A stretch of 64,000 bases of DNA. It comes from Formosa undariae (GTDB lineage: Bacteria; Bacteroidota; Bacteroidia; Flavobacteriales; Flavobacteriaceae). The number at the start of each line of letters is the position of its first letter. The stretch's first letter is position 1. Positions 29,239 through 38,776 of this stretch are shown piece after piece. The notes beneath the pieces are model-generated. The model made no database searches. It was not told where the DNA came from and saw only the letters and a program-made list of their open reading frames with translations. Where the stretch lies: assembly GCF_042427615.1 (NCBI RefSeq), contig NZ_JBHMEZ010000012.1, positions 248,001 to 312,000 of the forward strand, written 5' to 3'. The translations under genes and the position numbers were made by a program.

Positions 29239-31752
29239 TTAGCAGTAGAGATTGTATTTTTCATATCTGTTATCAAAATCCTCTTTTAATATTTTATTTC
29301 CAGCTAATGCGTAAAATTTAGACGATTTCATATTGTTTCCATTAAATTTTGAATACCTGTAAATTAATTCCTCTAAATTCAAATTCTTAAATTTATCAGA
29401 CACTTGTTCTGTAAAATCACAGCCTCTAATACTCATTATTTTTAATTGGGTTAATTCGGCTAATTCTTCTGGTAATGGACAATAATAAAACTGCTCTATT
29501 CCTAGAACTCGTAAGGATTTCATTCTGCCTATCCATTTTGGTATTTGTCTTTTGGTTAAAAATCCATCAATAAAAAAGGTGTCTAGATTTAAGTCTGCAA
29601 TGGTCTCTGGGTAGGTTTCAAGATCTCTACTAATGCTTTCTAACCAAAGAAATTTAAGCGTTTTCCAATGCGATGCGGTAACCATAGCATCGTAACCAAA
29701 ATTGTCACACGATAAAACTTTAAAAAGTTCTATGTTGGGCACTGTTAAGTTTTCTATAGACTGTATATCATCGCTATAAAATAATTTCAGTGTTTTTAGT
29801 TTGTTTAAAGTAACTTTAGGTAAGTCTGCAAGTCCTACACATTCGTAAATTTCTAAAAATTCTAGATGAGGCGTATGCTCTAATAATAACTTAATAACAT
29901 TAGTGTCACCATTAAAATTTTTAATGGTTAAGTTTTTTAAATTATGGTGTGTATAAGCGGTTAAACCATTGTTTTGTTCGGCATTATCTTTATTAAAATC
30001 AATGGTTAGTGATTGTAAATTACAAAGTGTTTTTAATGCCTTATCTAAGTCTTTTACATTACTATTAAATATAAAATCTTTATAGCTTTCAGGGTCTTTA
30101 AAATTATTGAAATCTAAAGTCTCATTTTTAACACTGTTTACATCGTCTAACGTAATTTTTTTAGCACGCATTACCGAATAAAATTTTTGCAATGCGGTAA
30201 TAGGTGTACCTGTTACTTTTATATGATTTACCTCAAAATCTTCCACACCTGGCTCAATAACTTTTATATCTGTAATGGTAAGACTGTCTGTCTTTATAGG
30301 TAAATAATCTGTATTTAAAACTAGTGCTTTTGCACTGTGTACACGTAAGGTTTGTAAATGCTTTACTCTAGAAAATGCTTGAGGGAAATTAGTAACGTCA
30401 GCGTTCGTTATTTCAGCATCAGCTCCATTATATATACCAGAAATAAAAACGTCTTCTAGCTTTTTACATTCGTGAATATCCTCTAAAACCCATTCTAAAT
30501 GATGTGCTAACTTATACTTAAGGTTTTTAAGTTTTTTAAATGCAGAAAACGTATGTGTACTTCTTCTTTTTGGTGCATCACAAGTAATTTCTATCTCTTT
30601 TAGATTAGTAAATGACAAGGCATTATCCAATACAAAACTAAGAAGCTCTGGATGGGTAAAAACGATTCTTTTTAGCTTAGTTACAGGTGTTACACCATAA
30701 GGCATAAACTCTGTATACAAACCTAGTAAACGTTTAATATTTGGTCCAAAAATAAAAGATGCAGGAACTTTTTTTAATTTTGATAAATGAATAGATTCAA
30801 AAACCTCTAAGGTTTTAAATTCACTAACAGATGCAGGAAATTGTTCTAGCTCCCTCATACCACTTAGCCTTAATTTTTTCAATTTGGGCAAGTGACCAAG
30901 TGTTTCTGGTAAAGCGGTTAAATTCTCAAACCTAAAAAACTCTAATTCTTTTAAACTTGTCGGAAGCTCTACAGCAGAGAGATCTTGTACCGTAAAAGAA
31001 CCTATTTTTAATTTCTTTAAACTTGTCAATTCTTTAAGCCAAGTAAAGTTAACTATGTTAGGGTTAGGCTCGTCTTCACCATAAGGAAAACTCCCCCTAA
31101 ACTCCAACTTTTTAAGTGCTTTTAACTTGGTTATTCCTACGGGAATCCATACCAAGTTAGGTGCTGTTAGAATAAACTCTTTTAAGTTAACTAATCGTTC
31201 TAGTTCTTCTGGTATGTATTTATAATCAATTTCAAGCTCAAGTTTTTCTAATGAGGTAAGTTGCGTTATGTTGTTTACAACGTTACTAAAACCTTCTTCC
31301 TGTCTAGAAGTGCTAATTGTTAATTCTTTAATACCATTAAACTGACTTAAAAGACGTGGGGTTTCTATGAAAAGTTCAATGACTTCTTTTTTTGCATATT
31401 CAAGCGAAAGCGTTAAACGCTTACAAACTAGTGTGTATAGTTTAAAAAGGTCTAAGTCTTCTGAGAGTACGCCGTACTCTAATATAGTAATCAGCTTCTT
31501 TTTAAAAGAAGAAGAATCTTCTATCAGCGTTATTTTTTTTCGACTCTTTAAAGCTAATTGTAAAGCTTCTGGTGCCTGTTTTTTTATGATATTGGTACAT
31601 TCGGTTCTAATCTGCTTGTTTTTAGTAGATTTTGCGAGTACAAAAATCTCGTAATAAAAATCTTCAGGATAATTTTCACATCCTTTAATTTTTTCAAAAG
31701 ATGTTTCGTCTTCATAAAAGTTAAAACCAAATTCGTGTTTACTTAATATCAT
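29239..31752 (-). CDS. Leucine-rich-repeat protein, LRR paralog A
   Basis: 837 residues, cytoplasmic. The N-terminal ~110 residues (NYPEDFYYEIFVLAKSTKNK, TECTNIIKKQAPEALQLALK) match paralog B closely, followed by LRRs such as LGHLPKLKKLRLSGMRELEQ. Divergence is greater in the repeats than in the N-terminal domain. Its promoter carries the shared island element at 31804-31818. First of the two-gene LRR transcript. Function unknown; LRR duplication suggests diversifying recognition. Confidence 0.82.
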   Translation of the reverse strand: MILSKHEFGFNFYEDETSFEKIKGCENYPEDFYYEIFVLAKSTKNKQIRTECTNIIKKQAPEALQLALKSRKKITLIEDSSSFKKKLITILEYGVLSEDLDLFKLYTLVCKRLTLSLEYAKKEVIELFIETPRLLSQFNGIKELTISTSRQEEGFSNVVNNITQLTSLEKLELEIDYKYIPEELERLVNLKEFILTAPNLVWIPVGITKLKALKKLEFRGSFPYGEDEPNPNIVNFTWLKELTSLKKLKIGSFTVQDLSAVELPTSLKELEFFRFENLTALPETLGHLPKLKKLRLSGMRELEQFPASVSEFKTLEVFESIHLSKLKKVPASFIFGPNIKRLLGLYTEFMPYGVTPVTKLKRIVFTHPELLSFVLDNALSFTNLKEIEITCDAPKRRSTHTFSAFKKLKNLKYKLAHHLEWVLEDIHECKKLEDVFISGIYNGADAEITNADVTNFPQAFSRVKHLQTLRVHSAKALVLNTDYLPIKTDSLTITDIKVIEPGVEDFEVNHIKVTGTPITALQKFYSVMRAKKITLDDVNSVKNETLDFNNFKDPESYKDFIFNSNVKDLDKALKTLCNLQSLTIDFNKDNAEQNNGLTAYTHHNLKNLTIKNFNGDTNVIKLLLEHTPHLEFLEIYECVGLADLPKVTLNKLKTLKLFYSDDIQSIENLTVPNIELFKVLSCDNFGYDAMVTASHWKTLKFLWLESISRDLETYPETIADLNLDTFFIDGFLTKRQIPKWIGRMKSLRVLGIEQFYYCPLPEELAELTQLKIMSIRGCDFTEQVSDKFKNLNLEELIYRYSKFNGNNMKSSKFYALAGNKILKEDFDNRYEKYNLYC

Positions 31753-31775
31753 AAGAGTGTTTATTTTTTGTGTTA

Positions 31776-31818
31776 CAAACCTATTTTAAAACACGGTATT
31801 ATTTGTCACTGTATTCTG
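31776..31818 (-). promoter_or_regulatory. Shared island promoter, site 1 (LRR pair)
   Basis: On the minus strand CAGAATACAGTGACA (31818-31804), exactly 20 nt, then TAGGTTTG (31783-31776). The leader to the LRR start is about 17 nt. Confidence 0.75.
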
Positions 31819-31919
31819 TGATATTAAAAAACAGACTTAACCAATAGCGCTTAAACCTTATATTTTAATATGCCTTTCTCCTGTATTTTATTTACATTTA
31901 TATAACTCTATTCAATACA

Positions 31920-32609
31920 GTGAAATACCAACTACACATACCTAAACCTTGCTCTGAAAATTGGAATTCCATGACTCCAACTGAACGTGGTGCTTTTTGT
32001 TCTAAATGCAAAAAAGAAGTAACAGATTATACACATGCCTCAAAATATCAATTGGCTAAAATATTGGATCAGAAAGGTACTATTTGTGGTAAGTTTAGAC
32101 CAAATCAATTAAATACAGATATTTCTTCATTTAGAAACGAACGGGTTTCAAAAGCACCTGTATTTCTTGGAATATCATCTTTGCTTTTATTTTCATCTCC
32201 TGTTTTAAGCCAACAACAACCAGACCCCATTCATCTAGATTCTGCTTCCTCTAATTACAAAGAACAAAACACAAATTATAAAAGTAAAGATTCCATAATC
32301 GTTTCTGGCGTAGTAACAGATGGAACAACGCCCCTTCCTGGAGTTAATATTCTTTTAAAAGGTACTCGTTATGGTGTTTTAACGGACTTTGATGGGAAAT
32401 TCTCAATACCGATTAATGCTACTGAAATTCAAAAAAAACCCATACTATCATTTTCATATCTTGGATTTGAATCTCAGGACATACAGTTAGATAAAAACAA
32501 TACGGATCTAAGTCAAATTAAAATGATTTTAGATGAAACCTTATTAGGAGAAGTTGTTGTTGTAAAAAAGCTAAATATATTTAGACGTATAGGTAATCTG
32601 TTTAGATAA
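31920..32609 (+). CDS. Membrane protein with Zn-ribbon-like N-terminus and CarboxypepD_reg domain
   Basis: 229 residues beginning at a GTG; the start KYQLHIPKPCSENWNSM is the usual N-terminus of this flavobacterial group. Cys10, Cys27, Cys30 and Cys56 (PKPCSENW, FCSKCKKEV, TICGKF) make a zinc-ribbon-like module on the cytoplasmic side. One membrane segment (~80-98, VFLGISSLLLFSSPVLS) is followed by a carboxypeptidase-regulatory beta-sandwich (~125-205, SGVVTDGTTPLPGVNILLKG) and a basic tail. Such sandwiches usually precede TonB receptors; here it stands alone. Role unknown. Confidence 0.7.
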   Translation: MKYQLHIPKPCSENWNSMTPTERGAFCSKCKKEVTDYTHASKYQLAKILDQKGTICGKFRPNQLNTDISSFRNERVSKAPVFLGISSLLLFSSPVLSQQQPDPIHLDSASSNYKEQNTNYKSKDSIIVSGVVTDGTTPLPGVNILLKGTRYGVLTDFDGKFSIPINATEIQKKPILSFSYLGFESQDIQLDKNNTDLSQIKMILDETLLGEVVVVKKLNIFRRIGNLFR

Positions 32610-32743
32610 TACCTTTTAAAATATCCTACTTAAAATTAATTGCTACATCGTCTTAAGCTTTATACTCTAGCTTATTTTTTAAATTTTTATAGTCTTCTTA
32701 TTGCCATGCGATTTAAACGTTAAACACTTGCCAAATAATATCC

Positions 32744-32786
32744 CCAAATACCGTGAGTTAAAATCGATATCTTACTTTTATCTTGC
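32744..32786 (+). promoter_or_regulatory. Shared island promoter, site 2 (DUF4132 gene)
   Basis: CCAAATACCGTGAGT (32744-32758), 20 nt, then TATCTTGC (32779-32786) as -7 box. Weakest match of the set, with a longer leader (~68 nt). Confidence 0.5.
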
Positions 32787-32860
32787 AACCCATTATTGCC
32801 TCATTTTTTTTAAGAATGAGATGGATTTCTATTTATAACTGACAAAAAGAATTACAAGAT

Positions 32861-35800
32861 ATGATTCCTATAGAAGACGCCCAGAAATACGTCCAACAAC
32901 ATAAAAAACCACAAGTAGATCGTTTTGAATTTCGTTTATTTTCGGAACCTTATCGCGTCTTAGGAAAGATTTTAGGTGCTGTAGAAAAAGACCGACGCGT
33001 ATATTATAATGCAACTGACTTTATGAACGTGTTTGAAGACGCCATTACCGTAAATCCGTGGAGAACCGAAGAAGGAATGCGTTTGGGCATGCAATTATAC
33101 GGTATTATACAGGCGCCATATTTAGCAGATATGTGGGATTTTATAAACACAGTACCGTATCAAAAAGATTATGATAGGAAAGCATTTAGGTCGACACCAA
33201 CCGAAGATATTTTAATTAATAAATTAAATTTCTTTACCCGATTTTTACATTACAGTCGTATGGGATACGGCGAATTAACGCTCCAAGAACAGTTTCAATA
33301 CAGTACGTATTACCCGAATGCGAATAGCTATTTCTTAGCCACTTTATTACATAATGGCGGTGGGATGTTTGATGAATTATTAGACGACATTCTGCAAGCT
33401 GAAGATGAAATTGGTGGTGTAAGTGCAGATATTATCAAAGCCTTATTACTCTCTGAAGACGAAAAACATTGGGAGATGGTTGCCAAATTATTACTCGCGG
33501 CCCAACGTCAAGAAGGTTTACGTCAAACCATTTTAGAGTCTTTAGACGAAGCTGGTCTTGGTGCTTTAAAATATATGATTAACGTCGTTTTAGAAAACGA
33601 CCTGACCCGTTTTAGTAGTGTGACGCGCGCAGTGAGTACGTGGTTTGGCTTAAAATGGGAAACGCCTAAAAAATCGGTGATTAACCGCGTGCTAGAATTG
33701 GCACAATCTTTAATTCTGAATTTAAAAGACGTCCAAACACTGCTTCAAAGCAAAGATAATTTGGAGGTTTTAGTTGCCTTATGGTCTATCGCAATTTTAG
33801 ATGTCGATAAAGCCAACATTACAGCCTTAGATTTAGTGTACAATTCCGAAGATAGAAACAAGAAGATTTTAGCTTTATACTTTGTACATCTTACCGAAAG
33901 AACAAACGATGGACTGGTCGATTATTTCAAAAAAGAACTAGGTAAAGATTATGCATTAGACCATTGGATGGCTGTAAACTTACCGCCTACTACATTAGAT
34001 AATGAAACGTTTGAACGCTTATTTTCCGTAGCAAAATCGGCCGATGAAAAAGGAAAAACTTTCGAGAGTAAAATATTCTCTTGGTGGAGTTTTACACCAT
34101 CGTCTTATTACTTCTATCAGTTTTTAATAAATGGCGCCACAGAACAACAATTAGAGTTGATGGCTAACGATTTAGAAGCCTTGCCAACCGAATTTAGAGA
34201 AAGTTACATCCGTAAAGTATTCCCTAAAGATTACAGTTATTCGCTTTATAATTACCAGCAAAATGCAAAGAAAAAAGAACAGTTAAATTACGACCAATAC
34301 TCTTGGAAAAGAGCTTTAGCAAGAAAAGCCATTTACAACCGGAATGAGCTTGTTATGGCAACGGGATTGAATTTGTTTAATAAGATGCATCTTTATGAAG
34401 CCGATTTAGACATTGCAGAAGATTTATTAAGACGAAAACATAAAGATTTACGTACCTCATTAATTCAGTTATTGGTCGAATTACCGTTAGACCGACTACG
34501 AACGCGTACCACAAATTTAGTGACTGCCAAAAATATTGACCAGCGTTTAGCAGGTTTAGAAGTATTAACCCTGTTACACGATGCCAACAGACAACCTGAT
34601 TTTATTGAAGCGCATATTCGTGACTATAACAAGCGTCCTAAAATCACTAAAAACGAACAAGTTTATTTAGATAAATTTTCGGATAGTGCAGAAGAATTCA
34701 ACTTTAGTAATGGTTTTGGTGCTATCGATTACGAAAATTTAACGCCATTATACATCCCAAAAACACGTTTTGAAACCAAGACGAATTTCTTTGATAAATT
34801 AGGGATTTCCATGTCGGAATCTTCAAAATTTAAATTCAAGGATTTTATTGATGCCAAGAAAATCATCACGCAAGTCAATCAATTAATTGCACTTGTTGCC
34901 GAAAATAAACACTATGAATACCAATCAGAAGTTTATGGTGGTGAAATCGCAACCACTTACATAGAAAAAGGCATTCGTGATATTAAAAAATTAGGAGACG
35001 ATGCTACTGCAGAAGCACTTTTACATAATATCCCGTTAGCAACCGTTTGGATTGCTTGGTATGAAAAAAGTGAATTAAATGATTTCGAAATGTATGCCGC
35101 CATTCGATACATTAATAATCGCGATGCTCCATTTGGCGAGTATAAAGAACTAGAGCCTTTTGGCAGACACTATTATCCCGATTTAAACGGATTAAACTTA
35201 GGCGAAAAACAAGCCTATTACAGTACATCAAATGAGTATGTAACTATTTTAAGTCGTTTATTTAAAGTCTATTCTGAAGAAAAAACAATTGCAGCTTTTA
35301 AATTAGATATTTTAGAAGATATGATTGCCAATTTCCCTGAAAAACTCAAGTTACTTCAATTTCAATCCTCACGATATCGTTACGAAACCGTCACTTATAA
35401 TTGGGCAAACATCATTTTACCACTGGCTCCAAGCTTAAGTCATAGTAACTTATCCTATCTGTCAGATGACGAAATTCAGCGCTATTGGGGACTGTTTATG
35501 TATTTAGTCGCTCAAGATATTTCACACCCCGATGTAGAGACCGATGTAAAAGTGATGACAAAACAATTCAGTAGACCAGGAATTGTTCCATTCCCTAGTG
35601 TTGGGCTTAATTTAAGACTTTACCAAGCAGGGTTAATTAACGATGACGATTTACGTTTTCAAGCGTTATGCGACAAACAATTAATGACCATTATTGATGG
35701 TGGTTTTAATTACAGAATGAATTTTAAATTCATAAAAAGAGACTCCGTACCTAAGCATGTGTTTGCGACATTAAAAACTAATTTATTAGAAACAGAATTA

Positions 35801-37861
35801 GAACGTGGCGATTTAGCGACGCCTGCGACGGAATATATCAGTGCTATTCACAAAGTAGAAGGTATCGATTATGTGTTTCGAATTTTAGAACGTTTAGGAA
35901 AAGATAATTTTGAACGTGGCTACAGTTATTACGGCGATAGTAAAAAAACAATTTTTAGCGGCATTTTAAAGAAAACAACTTTTAATGAGACCGAAAGTTA
36001 TGCCGATTTCGCCGCGCGTGCTGATGCTTCTAATGTTACAAAAAAACGACTTATAGAACTCGCCTGTTATGCGACACAATGGACGGCCTTTGTTGGTGAA
36101 TATTTAGGTTTAGAAAATTTAGACGCTGCCGTTTGGTGGTTTCAAGCGCATGCTTCAGACTATATGAATAGCGAAAAAGAAACTATTATTTCGCGTTATT
36201 CTAACATTTCGAAAAGTGATTTTGCCATTGGTGCCATAGATATCGATTGGTTTAATAAAGTGTATAAAACTATAGGGAAATCAAATTGGAAATTACTACA
36301 CGACGCCGCCAAATACATCACCGATGGAAACGGACATCGCCAAGTCAAATTGTATTCTAGCGTCATGTTGGGTGAAGTGAAAATCACTGAAACGCTGAAG
36401 AAAATTAAAGACAAACGCGATAAGGATTATGTGCGTGCCTTAGGATTAATTCCGTTAAGTAAAACCATACCCGAAAAAGATGTTCTAAAACGTTACAACC
36501 TCTTGCAAGATTTCTTAAAAGAGAGCAAGCAATTCGGACAACAACGTCAAGAAAGTGAAGCCATTGCAGTAGGTATTGCGTTAGATAATTTATCACGAAA
36601 TGCGGGCTATCAAGACCGTGTACGTTTCAGTTGGGCTATGGAAGCCAAAGCCACACAGGCCATTATGGAGCAAGCCGTCATTAACATAGAAGAAACAGAA
36701 ATTGAACTCGTGATTAACGATCTTGGTAAAACAGATATTAAAGTTACCAAAGCAGGGAAATCACTAAAAAATATTCCTGCCAAACTGAGTAAAGACAAAC
36801 AAGTTATCGCTTTAAAAGAGCACAAAACGTACTTGTCTAGACAATACAGCAGAACGCGTGTTTCGCTAGAAAATGCGATGGTTAACGAAGATGAATTTAC
36901 GGCAAAAGAAATTCATAATATGATGCAACATCCTATTGTAAAAGTGATGTTGAGCAAGTTAGTAATGTACGTTCCAGAAAGAGAAATTACAGGGTTTTAT
37001 AACGAAGGAACATTAACAGATGCTTCAGGAAAAACGCATCCATTATCCGAAGACGATGTGTTACGTATTGCACATGCTTCACATTTATACCAAGCGGTAG
37101 AATGGGATCTGTACCAAAAACATGTATTTGCAGAGCGCATTACGCAACCATTTAAACAAGTATTTAGAGAGTTATATTTAATCACTAATGACGAGCGCGA
37201 ACACAGCAACCGTTCCGAACGTTACCAAGGGCACCAAATTCAGCCTAAAAAAACCGTAGCACTTTTACGCGGTCGTGGTTGGACGGTGAGCATGGAAGAC
37301 GGTTTACAGAAAGTGTATCATAAACGCGGATTTATAGCCACCATGTACGCCATGGCAGATTGGTATTCGCCGTCTGAAGCCGAAGCGCCAACGCTAGAAG
37401 ATATCTGTTTCCATGCCATAGATACGTATAAAAGAATTCCGCTTACAGAGATTCCGCCAGTAGTATTTAGCGAAATCATGCGCGATATCGACCTTGTGGT
37501 AAGTGTTGCTCACGTTGGTGGTGTCGATCCGGAAGCGAGTCACAGTACCATGGAAATGCGTGGTGCATTGGCCGAAGCGTCTGCCCTGTTATTCAAACTT
37601 AAAAACATCACGGTAAAAGAGCGTCATATCTTTATAAAAGGGACTTTAGGCGAGTATAGCATTCATTTAGGAAGTGGTCAGGTGAGTAAAAACGGACTCT
37701 CGTTATCCATCATTCCAGTGCATAGTCAGCATCGCGGACGTATGTTCTTGCCTTTCGTAGACGAGGACCCAAAATCGGCAGAAATTATTTCTAAAATGAA
37801 ATTACTTTCAGAAGATAATAAAATCCAAGATCCAACAATATTAGCACAGATAAACAGTTAA
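32861..37861 (+). CDS. DUF4132-domain giant protein (YehI/MolR-like)
   Basis: 1666 residues, cytoplasmic, mostly helical repeats (HEAT-like, with stretches such as EDILINKLNFFTRFLHYSRM). The C-terminal domain (~1400-1610) contains the DUF4132 signature: FKQVFRELYLITNDERE, then RYQGHQIQPKKTVALLRGRG, DWYSPSEAEAPTLEDICFH, EIMRDIDLVVSVAHVGG and MEMRGALAEASALLFKL. In other bacteria DUF4132 proteins (e.g. E. coli YehI) are encoded with vWA, AAA+ and SWIM-domain proteins. Here a vWA gene sits 20 kb away under a similar promoter. Biochemical function is not established. Likely co-transcribed with the next two or three genes. Confidence 0.85.
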   Translation: MIPIEDAQKYVQQHKKPQVDRFEFRLFSEPYRVLGKILGAVEKDRRVYYNATDFMNVFEDAITVNPWRTEEGMRLGMQLYGIIQAPYLADMWDFINTVPYQKDYDRKAFRSTPTEDILINKLNFFTRFLHYSRMGYGELTLQEQFQYSTYYPNANSYFLATLLHNGGGMFDELLDDILQAEDEIGGVSADIIKALLLSEDEKHWEMVAKLLLAAQRQEGLRQTILESLDEAGLGALKYMINVVLENDLTRFSSVTRAVSTWFGLKWETPKKSVINRVLELAQSLILNLKDVQTLLQSKDNLEVLVALWSIAILDVDKANITALDLVYNSEDRNKKILALYFVHLTERTNDGLVDYFKKELGKDYALDHWMAVNLPPTTLDNETFERLFSVAKSADEKGKTFESKIFSWWSFTPSSYYFYQFLINGATEQQLELMANDLEALPTEFRESYIRKVFPKDYSYSLYNYQQNAKKKEQLNYDQYSWKRALARKAIYNRNELVMATGLNLFNKMHLYEADLDIAEDLLRRKHKDLRTSLIQLLVELPLDRLRTRTTNLVTAKNIDQRLAGLEVLTLLHDANRQPDFIEAHIRDYNKRPKITKNEQVYLDKFSDSAEEFNFSNGFGAIDYENLTPLYIPKTRFETKTNFFDKLGISMSESSKFKFKDFIDAKKIITQVNQLIALVAENKHYEYQSEVYGGEIATTYIEKGIRDIKKLGDDATAEALLHNIPLATVWIAWYEKSELNDFEMYAAIRYINNRDAPFGEYKELEPFGRHYYPDLNGLNLGEKQAYYSTSNEYVTILSRLFKVYSEEKTIAAFKLDILEDMIANFPEKLKLLQFQSSRYRYETVTYNWANIILPLAPSLSHSNLSYLSDDEIQRYWGLFMYLVAQDISHPDVETDVKVMTKQFSRPGIVPFPSVGLNLRLYQAGLINDDDLRFQALCDKQLMTIIDGGFNYRMNFKFIKRDSVPKHVFATLKTNLLETELERGDLATPATEYISAIHKVEGIDYVFRILERLGKDNFERGYSYYGDSKKTIFSGILKKTTFNETESYADFAARADASNVTKKRLIELACYATQWTAFVGEYLGLENLDAAVWWFQAHASDYMNSEKETIISRYSNISKSDFAIGAIDIDWFNKVYKTIGKSNWKLLHDAAKYITDGNGHRQVKLYSSVMLGEVKITETLKKIKDKRDKDYVRALGLIPLSKTIPEKDVLKRYNLLQDFLKESKQFGQQRQESEAIAVGIALDNLSRNAGYQDRVRFSWAMEAKATQAIMEQAVINIEETEIELVINDLGKTDIKVTKAGKSLKNIPAKLSKDKQVIALKEHKTYLSRQYSRTRVSLENAMVNEDEFTAKEIHNMMQHPIVKVMLSKLVMYVPEREITGFYNEGTLTDASGKTHPLSEDDVLRIAHASHLYQAVEWDLYQKHVFAERITQPFKQVFRELYLITNDEREHSNRSERYQGHQIQPKKTVALLRGRGWTVSMEDGLQKVYHKRGFIATMYAMADWYSPSEAEAPTLEDICFHAIDTYKRIPLTEIPPVVFSEIMRDIDLVVSVAHVGGVDPEASHSTMEMRGALAEASALLFKLKNITVKERHIFIKGTLGEYSIHLGSGQVSKNGLSLSIIPVHSQHRGRMFLPFVDEDPKSAEIISKMKLLSEDNKIQDPTILAQINS

Positions 37862-37869
37862 CATTAAAT

Positions 37870-37965
37870 TATTAGGGCGTTACCTCGCTTAGGCGAGGTC
37901 GGGCTTTCTGTTGCAAGTCCTCGTGCTAGCGCACTGTGGGCTTTCCACGACAATCCCTAACGCAG
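37870..37965. repeat. REP-like GC-richer hairpin repeat
   Basis: Between DUF4132 and the next gene lies a segment clearly richer in G+C than its surroundings, with hairpins CCTCGCTTAGGCGAGG and GTGCTAGCGCAC and twice the motif GGGCTTTC; it starts GGGCGTTACC and ends ATCCCTAACGC. This matches a repeat type I recall from many flavobacterial genomes (extragenic palindromes). It also extends an upstream reading frame spuriously. Confidence 0.6.
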
Positions 37966-37985
37966 AAAAAAAGATTCAGCATAAC

Positions 37986-38399
37986 ATGGAACTGACATTA
38001 CAACTAAAAAGACTCGGGAAGAAAAAAGTAAAAGAAGTCCCGTTTACACTAGAAGAACATCCGAAGAATTTAGAAGAATTATTAATCGGTTGTGTAAAAA
38101 ATCAAGTCGAAGCCTTTAATAAAAAACGAACAGAAGTTAATGTAATCGGATTTTTAAGCCCTGCCGAAATAGAAGAACAAGCCCAAAGTGGTAAAGTCGA
38201 TTTTGGAGACATCAATAACACCGATTTAGCCAATCTGCAAAAAGCCATAGACAATGTTTTACTCGCTTTTAAAGATGGTCTTTTCGTAGTTTTTGTAAAC
38301 GATGAAGAAATCACCGATTTAAAAGCGCCTTTAGATTTAACGTCAGAAAGTGTCATTGCCTTTATAAGAATGACGTTTTTAGTGGGCACGTATTGGTAG
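37986..38399 (+). CDS. Uncharacterised protein, 137 aa
   Basis: Starts at ATG 37986 (MELTLQLKRLGKKKVKEVPF); the longer frame to 37911 only reads through the REP-like repeat. It looks like a small alpha/beta protein: beta-rich start, helical middle (LEELLIGCVKNQVEAFNKKR), then FKDGLFVVFVNDEEITDL and FIRMTFLVGTYW at the end. No known family recognised. It directly follows the DUF4132 gene and is probably its co-transcribed partner. Confidence 0.7.
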   Translation: MELTLQLKRLGKKKVKEVPFTLEEHPKNLEELLIGCVKNQVEAFNKKRTEVNVIGFLSPAEIEEQAQSGKVDFGDINNTDLANLQKAIDNVLLAFKDGLFVVFVNDEEITDLKAPLDLTSESVIAFIRMTFLVGTYW

Positions 38400-38406
38400 T
38401 AATAAT

Positions 38407-38751
38407 ATGAAACTCGAAAACCTACAAACGCAATTAGCAGATTGTATTACCGAACAACATGCCGTATGGTCAAACTTATTGGCAAATACGAATTACGGGA
38501 ATTATGCCTCAAGCTTATGGAACGTGACCTTGAAACCGGAAGACATTACAGTAAATCGCGATGATGAAACATTTACATTTCAACACGCTAATTTCGAATT
38601 TGATGTGGAAGTAGGTCTGTCGTTTGGAGACGATAATACCATGTTTTCTAAACTAGTTTCCGGACAAGGCACCTTTCAAATTAGTAATCATAAAACGATA
38701 GAAATTAAAACATTAATTTTAAATAAAGATTTTTCCAAACACAATAAATAA
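38407..38751 (+). CDS. Uncharacterised protein, 114 aa
   Basis: Starts 7 bp after the previous stop, so same operon. Predicted helix at the N-terminus (LQTQLADCITEQHAVWSNLL) followed by beta strands (DITVNRDDETFTFQHANFEF, FQISNHKTIEIKTLILNKDF). No signal peptide and no motif. Probably a small partner in the DUF4132 operon. Function unknown. Confidence 0.7.
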   Translation: MKLENLQTQLADCITEQHAVWSNLLANTNYGNYASSLWNVTLKPEDITVNRDDETFTFQHANFEFDVEVGLSFGDDNTMFSKLVSGQGTFQISNHKTIEIKTLILNKDFSKHNK

Positions 38752-38776
38752 AACAAACTATTAAAAAACACAAATC

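Noticed and set aside
31912..31927. Extra copy of the shared element (CAATACAGTGAAATA) at the start codon of the CarboxypepD_reg gene
   Set aside because: No -7 box lies 20 nt downstream and it overlaps the coding start, so it is probably a chance match.
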